Assembly: GCA_009774235.1 (NCBI GenBank)
Contig: VSNJ01000055.1
Location: 1 to 22,517 of the forward strand
Direction: 5' to 3'
DNA length: 22,517 bases
Source: Lachnospiraceae bacterium
Lineage (GTDB): Bacteria > Bacillota > Clostridia > Lachnospirales > Lachnospiraceae
Shown here: piece after piece, positions 15,266 through 22,135 of the stretch
Position numbering within the stretch: the stretch's first letter is position 1
Layout: each line of letters starts with the position of its first letter
Notes under the pieces: model-generated
What the model saw: only the letters and a program-made list of their open reading frames with translations
What the model was told of the DNA's origin: nothing
Database searches by the model: none
Translations under genes and position numbers: made by a program

Positions 15266-17518
15266 ATGCATAAATTAACTAAAATATTAACAGCAGTAAC
15301 AGTGTCAGCAACATTGCTGGCAGGAACAGTTCCTTTTATATCTAATGCCGCACCAGTTATGGTACAGGATACGGACACTGTGGAAACAAGGTTTGAAAGC
15401 AGTGTGCCTGCTGTGGAAGAAAAACCGTCTGCCAGGACAGATAACTTAAAAGGTGCAGTAAACTTAAACAGTCCAGGACCAAGTTATGCTTACAGCGGCA
15501 AGGATGGAGATATAACATGGACTATTGATAATTATGGTGTACTTACACTTACGGGCAATGGTGATTATTCAAATGTCACAGGACTGGGTTCATACCCGGC
15601 ATGGTATACATACCGTGGCAAAATAACAAGTGCAGTTATTGCAATAACTAATATACGTTCTGCAAGAAAGATGTTTGCAGGGCTTAACTTACTTAATAGT
15701 ATTGAGATTTCTTATTTTGATACAAGCCAGCTTAAAGATACAAGCCATATGTTTGATGGATGCAAGTCATTGTCAAGCCTTAGTTTTAAGGCAATACCAC
15801 TTATGGGCGTAACAGATATGAGCTATATGTTTAATGACTGTGAAAGCCTTTCAGAACTTGAATTTATGGGCTGGTATACAAGCAATGTAACTAATATGGA
15901 ATATATGTTTGCAGGATGCAAAAGCCTTCCAGAAATAGAACTCAGGTTTTTTAATACTTCCAAAGTAACTAATATGTCGCATATGTTCTACAACTGTGAA
16001 AGTATTTACAGCCTTCATATAAATGATTTTGGGTTTACTACATTTGATACATCTAATGTCAAAGATATGAGTTATATGTTTGCAGGATGTACAAGCCTGC
16101 GTGACTTTAACCAGACTAATTTTACTATTGACTTAAATACAAGCAATGTAACAAATATGAAAGGCATGTTTGAAAAATGCACAGATGCCATTATTGATGT
16201 ATCTAAGTTTGATACAAGCAATGTAACAGATATGGGCAGCATGTTTGCAGGATGCCGCAATATTTCTACATATTCATTAAGGAACTTAAATACATCTAAA
16301 GTAATAAATATGAACAGTATGTTTAAGGATTGTGGGGAATATAGTTTCCTTGATGTCAGTACATTTAATACATCCAATGTAACAGATATGGGATATATGT
16401 TCAGCAATGTGGAGTGTAATATTATTAATATAGCTGGGCTTGATACATCAAGTGTTTTAAATATGCGTGGGATGTTCAGCGGATGTACAGCATGGAACTT
16501 TGATATTGGCAAATTTAATACTGCCAGGGTTTCAGATATGTCTGAGATGTTTAAGGACTGTTTTAATGTAAATTCACTTGACTTTAGTAAATTTAATATG
16601 CAGTCAGTAAATAATGCAGCAAAAATGTTTGATGGATGTACAAGTGTTACATTATTTGCAGCACCTGCCAATATGAAGGTAAATATTGACCTTCCAGCAA
16701 CAAATGGTTTTCCTTGGTTTAACAGTGCTGGCAAAGAGTGTAAATCAATGGCTGCCAATGTTTCTTCTGTTACTACATATTTCAGGACAGAGGCACCGAC
16801 AGTCCCAGATAAGTCAACACCTGTACCAACATCAAGCCCTTCACCAAAGCCAGGACCATTAATGACACCATCGGCGTCACCATCAGTATCACCATCGCCA
16901 ACAGTGACACCATCACCATCACCAAAAGCAACAGCTTCACCAAGCCCTTCACCAAAACCTGTGGCTACACCATCAGCTTCGCCTTCACCAACAGCAGAAC
17001 CAGCTCCATCAGATGTTCCAGCAGAAGTTGCAAAAGGGGCAGTAATAGAAACCAATAATGCAGTATATAAAGTTACAAGTAATACTGCTAGCAAAAGGAC
17101 AGTAGAATATACATCTGCATCTAAGGATACAGTAACCCTTAAAATACCTAATTCCGTTAAAATAGGAGGAAAGGCATTTAAAGTTACATCTATTGCACCA
17201 AGGGCTTTATTAAAGAATACTAATACAGCTAAAGTTATAATCGGCAATAATGTAGAAAAAATTAAAAATGGTGCATTCAGGGAGTGTGCTGTGCTCCAGG
17301 AGGTCCAGATTGGAAGCAAAGTTAAAGAGATAGGGACAAGGTGTTTCTATAAGTCAAGACTTCTAGGTACAATAGTAATTAAGTCAGGACAGATAGAAAA
17401 GATTGGAGATAAGGCATTTACAAGGATTTCTTCTAAAGCTGTAATAAGCGTGCCAGAAGAAAAAGCAGAAGAATATAAAAATATGATAGGGTTAAACTAT
17501 AAATACAATAATCTTTAA
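15266..17518 (+). CDS. Secreted BspA-like surface protein with DUF285 repeats and leucine-rich tail
   Basis: A secreted 750-residue protein, probably used for adhesion or host contact. Residues 1-29 are a Sec signal peptide ending SNAA. About 13 DUF285-type repeats lie at roughly residues 130-460, each near the pattern DTSNVTDMSYMFAGC; the last ones are degenerate. Residues about 510-585 form a Pro/Ser/Thr/Ala-rich linker with SPSP-type repeats, likely a stalk. The C-terminus (about 586-750) is a BspA-type leucine-rich module with IPNSVKIGGKAFKVTSIAPRAL and KVKEIGTRCF. I see no LPxTG, SLH or other anchor, so how it stays on the cell is unclear. GGAGGGG lies 6 nt before ATG 15266. It has its own upstream region and probably its own promoter. 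Confidence 0.88.
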   Translation: MHKLTKILTAVTVSATLLAGTVPFISNAAPVMVQDTDTVETRFESSVPAVEEKPSARTDNLKGAVNLNSPGPSYAYSGKDGDITWTIDNYGVLTLTGNGDYSNVTGLGSYPAWYTYRGKITSAVIAITNIRSARKMFAGLNLLNSIEISYFDTSQLKDTSHMFDGCKSLSSLSFKAIPLMGVTDMSYMFNDCESLSELEFMGWYTSNVTNMEYMFAGCKSLPEIELRFFNTSKVTNMSHMFYNCESIYSLHINDFGFTTFDTSNVKDMSYMFAGCTSLRDFNQTNFTIDLNTSNVTNMKGMFEKCTDAIIDVSKFDTSNVTDMGSMFAGCRNISTYSLRNLNTSKVINMNSMFKDCGEYSFLDVSTFNTSNVTDMGYMFSNVECNIINIAGLDTSSVLNMRGMFSGCTAWNFDIGKFNTARVSDMSEMFKDCFNVNSLDFSKFNMQSVNNAAKMFDGCTSVTLFAAPANMKVNIDLPATNGFPWFNSAGKECKSMAANVSSVTTYFRTEAPTVPDKSTPVPTSSPSPKPGPLMTPSASPSVSPSPTVTPSPSPKATASPSPSPKPVATPSASPSPTAEPAPSDVPAEVAKGAVIETNNAVYKVTSNTASKRTVEYTSASKDTVTLKIPNSVKIGGKAFKVTSIAPRALLKNTNTAKVIIGNNVEKIKNGAFRECAVLQEVQIGSKVKEIGTRCFYKSRLLGTIVIKSGQIEKIGDKAFTRISSKAVISVPEEKAEEYKNMIGLNYKYNNL

Positions 17519-17526
17519 ATTTATAC

Positions 17527-17803
17527 AAAATGTGTCTGGAAATTATATAATTTACAAATTATGTTGCTCTGGCAGTTTCAAAATTTTACCAATAGCAGCC
17601 CGCTTCCGCTTGGATGGGATACGCAGTGGTGCATAAAGCCCTAGATGCTTAATAGAAAAAAATGTTTCTATTAAGCATCAAATACAGGGCTTAAGCACCA
17701 GCGCCCCCATACAGCTGCTTTATGGTAAAATATTTGGAACTTGCCAGAGTAATATAGTCTTTGTACAATTTTACTAAATAAAAATAATTTCCAGGCACTT
17801 TTT
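17527..17803. repeat. Long-hairpin element of about 277 bp (MITE-like or structured RNA)
   Basis: The interval folds back on itself along nearly its whole length. The outer arms pair at 17532-17546 with 17784-17798 (15 bp, one G-T). Next come CTCTGGCA (17567-17574) with TGCCAGAG (17742-17749), TTTTACC (17584-17590) with GGTAAAA (17724-17730), GGTGCATAAAGCCCT (17628-17642) with AGGGCTTAAGCACC (17686-17699), and a perfect 15-bp core GATGCTTAATAGAAA (17644-17658) with its complement at 17665-17679 around a 6-nt loop. It starts 8 bp after the BspA-like stop codon and ends in a T-run. I see no open frame and no clear target duplication. Its ends do not match those of the insertion sequence at 20266. 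Confidence 0.75.
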
Positions 17804-17862
17804 AGTATTCTATCTGAACAGAGATTAGAGTTTAAATTTTTATATTATTTAACTGGAAATAA

Positions 17863-17994
17863 TATGAAAAAATTTTATATGATTCTAAAAATGAGAAAGA
17901 AAATTTATACTATTTAAAAAATAAGTTTATATATGTAAAACACATATGTGACTATTATAAAGATGAAAAAGAATTATATGCCCAGGTTATATAA
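17863..17994 (+). pseudogene. Possible 3' remnant of a lost gene
   Basis: A plus-strand frame runs about 43 codons to a TAA at 17992-17994 with protein-like composition, including the segments ENLYYLKNKFIYVKHICDYY and KDEKELYAQVI. It has no in-frame start codon, and an in-frame TAA lies immediately before it. It could be the tail of a gene cut down by deletion or insertion near the long-hairpin element. The short AT-rich sequence makes a chance frame possible. No family recognised. Confidence 0.35.
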
Positions 17995-18026
17995 AAGGGC
18001 AGAATATATTACGGAGGGACAGGAAG

Positions 18027-19175
18027 ATGTTTAAATTAGCTGGTAAAAATTATATAAAAAAGTTTATTATTTTATGTTTTTTGCCTGTTTTACTTACTGG
18101 ATGTTCCCAGTCTGTAAAAGGGGAAACAGCCCAGGTTGTTGTTAAAGAGGAGAATAAGCCACCAGAAAAAGAAGTACAGCCAGAAGAGAAACAAAAAAAG
18201 AAATTATCAGAAATATATGACTGGGATAATGCAAGGATTCCAATAGATTGGTATTATCCAAATTTTGGGAAAGGGCAGATACTGCAGAACCAGGATTATA
18301 TTTTTTATCCTGAAGATGGCAATAAAATTGCACGTATCAGTAAATCTGATGGCAGTAAAGAAATTATATGTGAATTTGATTTTATTGAAGATAAATTTAT
18401 ACATTACTGCCTGTCAGAAGACGGGATGTTTGTTGAATATAATTGTAATATTTATTCCTGTGGTTTTGATGGGGAAAACATGCATAAAATAATATCACGT
18501 AAAAAACTGAAAAAAAAGATTACTGCTATAAAAGATGATGGATGGGACAGATGGAACAGAGGTGTAACAACTTTATACTTTTATAAGGACAACTTATACC
18601 TGGTTTCTTATTATTATATGTGGAAATTAGATTTAATAACAAAAAAAATTACACAAATGTCAGAAACTACATTTGGAGGTGGATGTTTCTGTGGAGATTC
18701 ATTATATTATATAGCTCATGGGGGGTCTATGGTTTGCAAAACAGATATTAATACAGGAAAAAGAACCAGGATTTTAGGAACAGATGAAGAGTGGTCTAAA
18801 GAAAATTCAAAAAGATTCAAAAATTATTATGGACTTACAGAAGTAGATGATAAAGTTTATTATGTACAAATTGGAAAGAAAACTTCTGTTTATATGTACC
18901 GTGAAGGGAAAAAGGATAAAAAAATATATGGTTTTGACAAAATGCCAGTAATATATAGTATACATTCCGATTCAGGGAAAATTGCTATTGAATACAAGCA
19001 TAATACAGATAACTCCGATAATATTATTATCTATGATATAAAGTCATCTACTACCAGTAAAATAAAAAATATAAAAAATTTTACTTCGTTAGTGTATTTT
19101 GTTGATGATATGATATTTTATGCCGGGGATATGAGTAAAAAAAATAATAAATATCTTTTATATAAGGTTTATTAG
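18027..19175 (+). CDS. Lipoprotein with beta-propeller-like (DUF5050-type) domain, copy 1
   Basis: A membrane-anchored lipoprotein of 382 residues. The signal peptide ends in the lipobox LLTGC with lipidated Cys26. A Lys/Glu-rich linker runs to about residue 62. The rest repeats short units of the kind DxIFYxxDGNKIxRISKSDGSKEI and YYVQIGKKTSVYMY, typical of DUF5050-like or low-density-lipoprotein-receptor-like propellers; this match is by pattern only. ATG 18027 follows the site GGAGGGAC. A second copy begins at 22136 and shares about 86% of the first 127 residues. It lies 87 bp upstream of the putative effector gene, so a protective or receptor role at the cell surface is possible, but nothing in the sequence proves it. 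Confidence 0.8.
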   Translation: MFKLAGKNYIKKFIILCFLPVLLTGCSQSVKGETAQVVVKEENKPPEKEVQPEEKQKKKLSEIYDWDNARIPIDWYYPNFGKGQILQNQDYIFYPEDGNKIARISKSDGSKEIICEFDFIEDKFIHYCLSEDGMFVEYNCNIYSCGFDGENMHKIISRKKLKKKITAIKDDGWDRWNRGVTTLYFYKDNLYLVSYYYMWKLDLITKKITQMSETTFGGGCFCGDSLYYIAHGGSMVCKTDINTGKRTRILGTDEEWSKENSKRFKNYYGLTEVDDKVYYVQIGKKTSVYMYREGKKDKKIYGFDKMPVIYSIHSDSGKIAIEYKHNTDNSDNIIIYDIKSSTTSKIKNIKNFTSLVYFVDDMIFYAGDMSKKNNKYLLYKVY

Positions 19176-19193
19176 ATATTAATGGAATATTAA

Positions 19194-19232
19194 AACGTAT
19201 ATTTTTAAATAGGGAAAAATAAACGTTATAAT
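19194..19232 (+). promoter_or_regulatory. Inverted repeat abutting a TATAAT box before the effector-like gene
   Basis: AACGTATATTTTT (19194-19206) and AAAAATAAACGTT (19215-19227) match as an inverted repeat at 12 of 13 positions around an 8-nt loop. A consensus -10 sequence, TATAAT (19227-19232), overlaps its last base, 31 bp before ATG 19263. No good -35 is seen. The repeat fills the -35/spacer region, so it may be a binding site for a dimeric regulator; a weak terminator for the lipoprotein gene is the alternative. Confidence 0.4.
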
Positions 19233-19262
19233 TACCAATACATTATAAAGGAGAAAGATAAA

Positions 19263-20294
19263 ATGGGATTTTCACACAGTGAGTTGTTTCAAGATAAAGA
19301 ATATTTAGAAGCTATCCATATGGTTATGGATTTGAATGGTATTGTACCTGTTGTTGGTACAGTATTATGTAAGGTGAATACAGAGGAATGTACTATGGAA
19401 GAAAAGTGGTATAGTGCTGCTTCTGGTTTATTATCAATGCTTCCAAAATTTGGTGGTTTAAAAAGATTAGAAAAGAAAGTATCTATAGCTATAAATTCTA
19501 GAAAAGAAAATATAAAAGTAATTGGTGCGTTAAACAAAGCCAGAAATATGGAACTATTATTTGGAATGTTTTATGGCAATGTAAAAACAGGAGCAAAAGT
19601 TTTAGAAAAGCCAAGGAATGAGTATTTACAAAAGATGTTATCTGATATAAAGAATAAAGCTAAAAGAGAAAAAAGAAAAGAATATATAGCTAAAAATAAG
19701 GGAAAAGTACATAATCCTGATGAGTGGATAGAAATGCGTGTATGTACAGATGGAAAACCAACAAACGTGATGAAAGCAAATAAATTTTATGAAGATAAGA
19801 AGTACCATCAAGATTCTACAAGTTTATTTGGAGAGGATATAAGTGCTGATAAGATTCCTTATATAGTTCTACCATTAATAGAAGAAGAGGATGAAAATAA
19901 AAGGAAAAAGAAAAAAGAGGAAAAAAAAGAAGAGGAAGATATGTCTATATATAAATATTCAGTAGGAGTAATTATAGATGAAGAAGGCAATTATTTATAT
20001 TGTGTTGCTGCAGAATCTGGACCAAAGGCAAATGGAATGGGTGAAATGTCAATTTATGCAGCCTGGAGAATGAAAAAGTTTAAAATATATTTTGATGTTG
20101 ATAGCGAAAAACCTGAAATATTACCTAATAAATATATAATTGGTGATGATAGTAAAGACAAAGGAAAAAAATATAAATTTATACTTTTTTCAAAATCAGC
20201 TCCTGCACCTGAAAAAACTAGAGCTGGCTGGTATAAAAATCAAAAGAAATTATACAAACAAAATAGCCTCTCGGATTCATATCAAATAGATTGA
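19263..20294 (+). CDS. Putative polymorphic-toxin-type effector with GH75 chitosanase-like domain; 3' end altered by an IS
   Basis: The 343-residue product has no signal peptide. Residues about 20-70 (DLNGIVPVVGT, then a hydrophobic SAASGLLSMLPKFGGLKRLEK) resemble the pretoxin region of polymorphic toxins. After a basic, Lys-rich linker, residues about 155-275 resemble GH75 chitosanases: YHQDSTSL, IPYIVLPLI, YSVGVIID, then ESGPKANGMGEMSIYAA. In GH75 the active Asp lies in DxGP and the Glu in GExS; here the first is Glu251 and the second Glu261. A charged insert (206-227, mostly Glu and Lys) interrupts the domain. The natural target could be a cell-wall glycan. Residues 335-343 come from the inserted element; the ancestral ending was probably Ile-Lys-Leu. 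AAGGAG lies about 9 nt before ATG 19263. Confidence 0.65.
   Translation: MGFSHSELFQDKEYLEAIHMVMDLNGIVPVVGTVLCKVNTEECTMEEKWYSAASGLLSMLPKFGGLKRLEKKVSIAINSRKENIKVIGALNKARNMELLFGMFYGNVKTGAKVLEKPRNEYLQKMLSDIKNKAKREKRKEYIAKNKGKVHNPDEWIEMRVCTDGKPTNVMKANKFYEDKKYHQDSTSLFGEDISADKIPYIVLPLIEEEDENKRKKKKEEKKEEEDMSIYKYSVGVIIDEEGNYLYCVAAESGPKANGMGEMSIYAAWRMKKFKIYFDVDSEKPEILPNKYIIGDDSKDKGKKYKFILFSKSAPAPEKTRAGWYKNQKKLYKQNSLSDSYQID
20266..20278 (+). repeat. Left terminal inverted repeat of the insertion sequence
   Basis: GCCTCTCGGATTC is the exact reverse complement of 22076-22088. It lies within the coding frame of the effector-like gene and supplies part of its new C-terminus. Confidence 0.9.
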
Positions 20295-20353
20295 GAGTTG
20301 GGTTTTGACAACTGAATATTGTGAAGTTTTGGAAAGATATCAGATAAATGTGG

Positions 20354-20376
20354 AAAAAAGGGCGCACTTTTCCCTT
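20354..20376 (-). terminator. Candidate terminator of the transposase gene
   Basis: Read on the minus strand after the transposase stop, AAGGG and CCCTT (complement of 20358-20362 and 20372-20376) form a 5-bp stem with a 9-nt loop, followed by a run of T. It sits about 37 bp past the stop codon. The stem is short, so strength is uncertain. Confidence 0.45.
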
Positions 20377-20412
20377 GATATTAGATGAGATTTTTTTGAA
20401 ATTGTGGTATGC

Positions 20413-21900
20413 TTATTTTGAAGTTGCCATTCGTGAGAATGTAAAAATCGTGTCTACACGGGTCGGCATTTTCCATGCATCAAGATGTTGGAGCATCATG
20501 ATGGCATAGAGGCGGCAGTACCACATCTTAGAAGAGCGGTGTCTGCCGTCTTCTAATTTATAATCTGCCTTTTCCCGCTTGTTTGAGCGTTCTACAGACG
20601 TCCGTTTGTTGTATTCCAATTTCCATTCCTTACTGTCCCTTGGCGGTATGTTAAAAAACCTTGGATTGTCCTTTTGCTGGATATGTACGGTTCTTCCGTA
20701 TTTGGAATCAGAGCAGGGATGTTCGCAGAAACAGCCTTTCTTCCGGTTTGCAAGGGGACAGCGGTATTTTTCACGGTGTTTTGCTTTTTCCACACCATCG
20801 TGGTGCATACGTAAGCCCATCCGGCAGACAGGGACACCATCTCCATCTATGGTAAAGTCATCTTTGTATTTGAAGTGCCCTGTATGGCCGGAATTGAGGC
20901 CAATGAAAGGAGTAATGCTGTTTGTTTTGCAGTATTCATAAAGCGGGTAAGCGTCATGGGCGGAATCCAGCAGGAGTTTTTCAATATGAAACCCAGGAAG
21001 ATAGGGTTTCATGGAGAAAAAGGTATGCAGGAATGACAGCATGTCATGTCTGGATGCGCGCTCCAGCATCGGAAAAACTGGCAGGTCATTTTCAGAATCC
21101 GCAGCAACAAACATGTAGAGGTGGTATCCAAAAAAATATTTATTTCTGGAAGAATCCCATCCCCAGCTGCAGTCAGGCTGTGAAAACTTCCGTTTACAGC
21201 CACAGCCAGAACCTTTTGGACAGCCGCAGATTCTTTTAGGACGTTCCAGCCTTGCGGTTTCAAGAGGGGTTCCGTCACCGGCAAGTGAAAGGCGGCGTGG
21301 ATTTATCAGGTTCCTGCGGACGGAGTTATCAAGGAACTGTGCTTTATATAGCCGGAAGATAAGGAAGAACGGATTATTGTTTGGAAGGTGGATGCGCTGC
21401 ATAAGAGGAAGGAGTTTTGCGGCAGCACTGTCCGTGTGGCAGGGAGTTTTATCACCACGTTTTTTACCTTTTTCAGGTTTTGGTTTTTTATGCTTAACCT
21501 GGTTGACGTAGTTGTCTTTGTCAGACTGCCATAACCGGTTAAAAAAGTCGTAAAAAGTCCCGACGCCTGGGGTGTCATTAACAGAAAAACCGCTGAGGAT
21601 AGCATACAAGGGGGTTATTTTAAGCAGCCTGCACCATTGGGTAATGGAAGTTACCCCAAGTACGATTGACAGAAGATAGGAACGTAACAGGCAGGATGGA
21701 AAACGTGTGGCGGGTTTGCCAGTCAGTGGATAAAACTCCTGCATGATGGTATCCGTTTCAGAGAGATCAAGATACCAGAATTTCACAATAATATCCCATG
21801 TTTGTTTAGGGACAGCAAAGGGATTCGGGAATAAGTTCAGAAAATCAGATACGAAGGTATTCTGATAGGCGGTATGGCCGCCATAATTAACAGGTAACAT
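20413..21900 (-). CDS. DDE transposase
   Basis: A full-length 495-residue transposase. The N-terminal part (about residues 40-110, with RFPSCLLRSYLLSIVLG and the later TFYDFFNRLW) resembles the DUF772-type DNA-binding region of IS5/IS1182-group enzymes. The catalytic triad candidates are Asp in LAGDGTPLET, Asp in LLLDSAHDAY and Glu in RTSVERSNKR. Two cysteine-rich patches, CGCPKGSGCGCK and CFCEHPCSD, may bind zinc. I see no frameshift or internal stop, so it is probably active. The start is ATG at 21900, with TTGGAGGCG 8 nt upstream; the in-frame ATG at 21915 lies inside that site. A hairpin just upstream may block read-through transcription. Confidence 0.88.
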   Translation of the reverse strand: MLPVNYGGHTAYQNTFVSDFLNLFPNPFAVPKQTWDIIVKFWYLDLSETDTIMQEFYPLTGKPATRFPSCLLRSYLLSIVLGVTSITQWCRLLKITPLYAILSGFSVNDTPGVGTFYDFFNRLWQSDKDNYVNQVKHKKPKPEKGKKRGDKTPCHTDSAAAKLLPLMQRIHLPNNNPFFLIFRLYKAQFLDNSVRRNLINPRRLSLAGDGTPLETARLERPKRICGCPKGSGCGCKRKFSQPDCSWGWDSSRNKYFFGYHLYMFVAADSENDLPVFPMLERASRHDMLSFLHTFFSMKPYLPGFHIEKLLLDSAHDAYPLYEYCKTNSITPFIGLNSGHTGHFKYKDDFTIDGDGVPVCRMGLRMHHDGVEKAKHREKYRCPLANRKKGCFCEHPCSDSKYGRTVHIQQKDNPRFFNIPPRDSKEWKLEYNKRTSVERSNKREKADYKLEDGRHRSSKMWYCRLYAIMMLQHLDAWKMPTRVDTIFTFSRMATSK

Positions 21901-21917
21901 AAAAATCGCCTCCAATC

Positions 21918-21990
21918 AAAAAATGCTTACCGGCTGCGCCGGAATGAAAAGTGCTTTTTTAATTAAGAGGCGCGAAGCGCCGCATTTTTT
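21918..21990. repeat. Nested hairpin structure upstream of the transposase start
   Basis: Outer arms AAAAAATGC (21918-21926) and GCATTTTTT (21982-21990) enclose two GC-rich hairpins, CCGGC/GCCGG (21930-21934 with 21938-21942) and GGCGC/GCGCC (21969-21973 with 21977-21981). On either strand the structure ends in a T-run. It sits just before the transposase ribosome binding site, so it probably stops transcripts entering from neighbouring DNA, a known way for insertion sequences to limit transposase expression. Confidence 0.6.
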
Positions 21991-22075
21991 GACTGGTTTG
22001 TCAAGTGCTTTTTGGAAAAAAAGTGGGGGATTTTTATAAAACTGGGTTTAAAAGCCGCAGAAAATAAGGGCTGGA

Positions 22076-22088
22076 GAATCCGAGAGGC
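22076..22088 (+). repeat. Right terminal inverted repeat of the insertion sequence
   Basis: GAATCCGAGAGGC is the exact reverse complement of 20266-20278. TA follows it, then TCAAATTATAA, which completes the original end of the effector-like gene. Confidence 0.9.
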
Positions 22089-22135
22089 TATCAAATTATA
22101 AAGGAGGGTAAAAAATGTTACAGAGGGACAGGAAA

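Larger units (their letters stand above)
20266..22088 (-). mobile_element. Intact insertion sequence, about 1823 bp, TA target duplication
   Basis: Perfect 13-bp terminal inverted repeats GCCTCTCGGATTC (20266-20278) and GAATCCGAGAGGC (22076-22088) enclose one transposase gene on the minus strand. Each end is flanked by TA (20264-20265 and 22089-22090), in keeping with a 2-bp target duplication. Removing the element and one TA rejoins the effector-like gene in frame to a stop four codons later, which supports the boundaries. The element body looks richer in GC than the genes beside it, a sign of separate origin. The family is uncertain; the transposase layout suggests the IS5/IS1182-type group. 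Confidence 0.88.

Noticed and set aside
16072..17319. A 415-codon open frame on the minus strand opposite the BspA-like gene
   Set aside because: It is the mirror of a repeat-rich gene: the open frame follows from the biased codons of the repeats and linker. It has no good ribosome binding site, and its composition is low in charged residues.
17527..17803. The long-hairpin element as a non-autonomous derivative of the insertion sequence at 20266
   Set aside because: The ends differ: TGTGTCTGGAAATTAT against GCCTCTCGGATTC, with no shared internal sequence seen.
17941..17950. Palindrome CACATATGTG as a regulator site
   Set aside because: It is a single 10-bp palindrome in very AT-rich DNA, inside the candidate gene remnant and not placed at a promoter.
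20579..21239. Several plus-strand frames of 60-120 codons inside the insertion sequence
   Set aside because: All lie opposite the intact transposase, share its higher GC and show no protein-family features.
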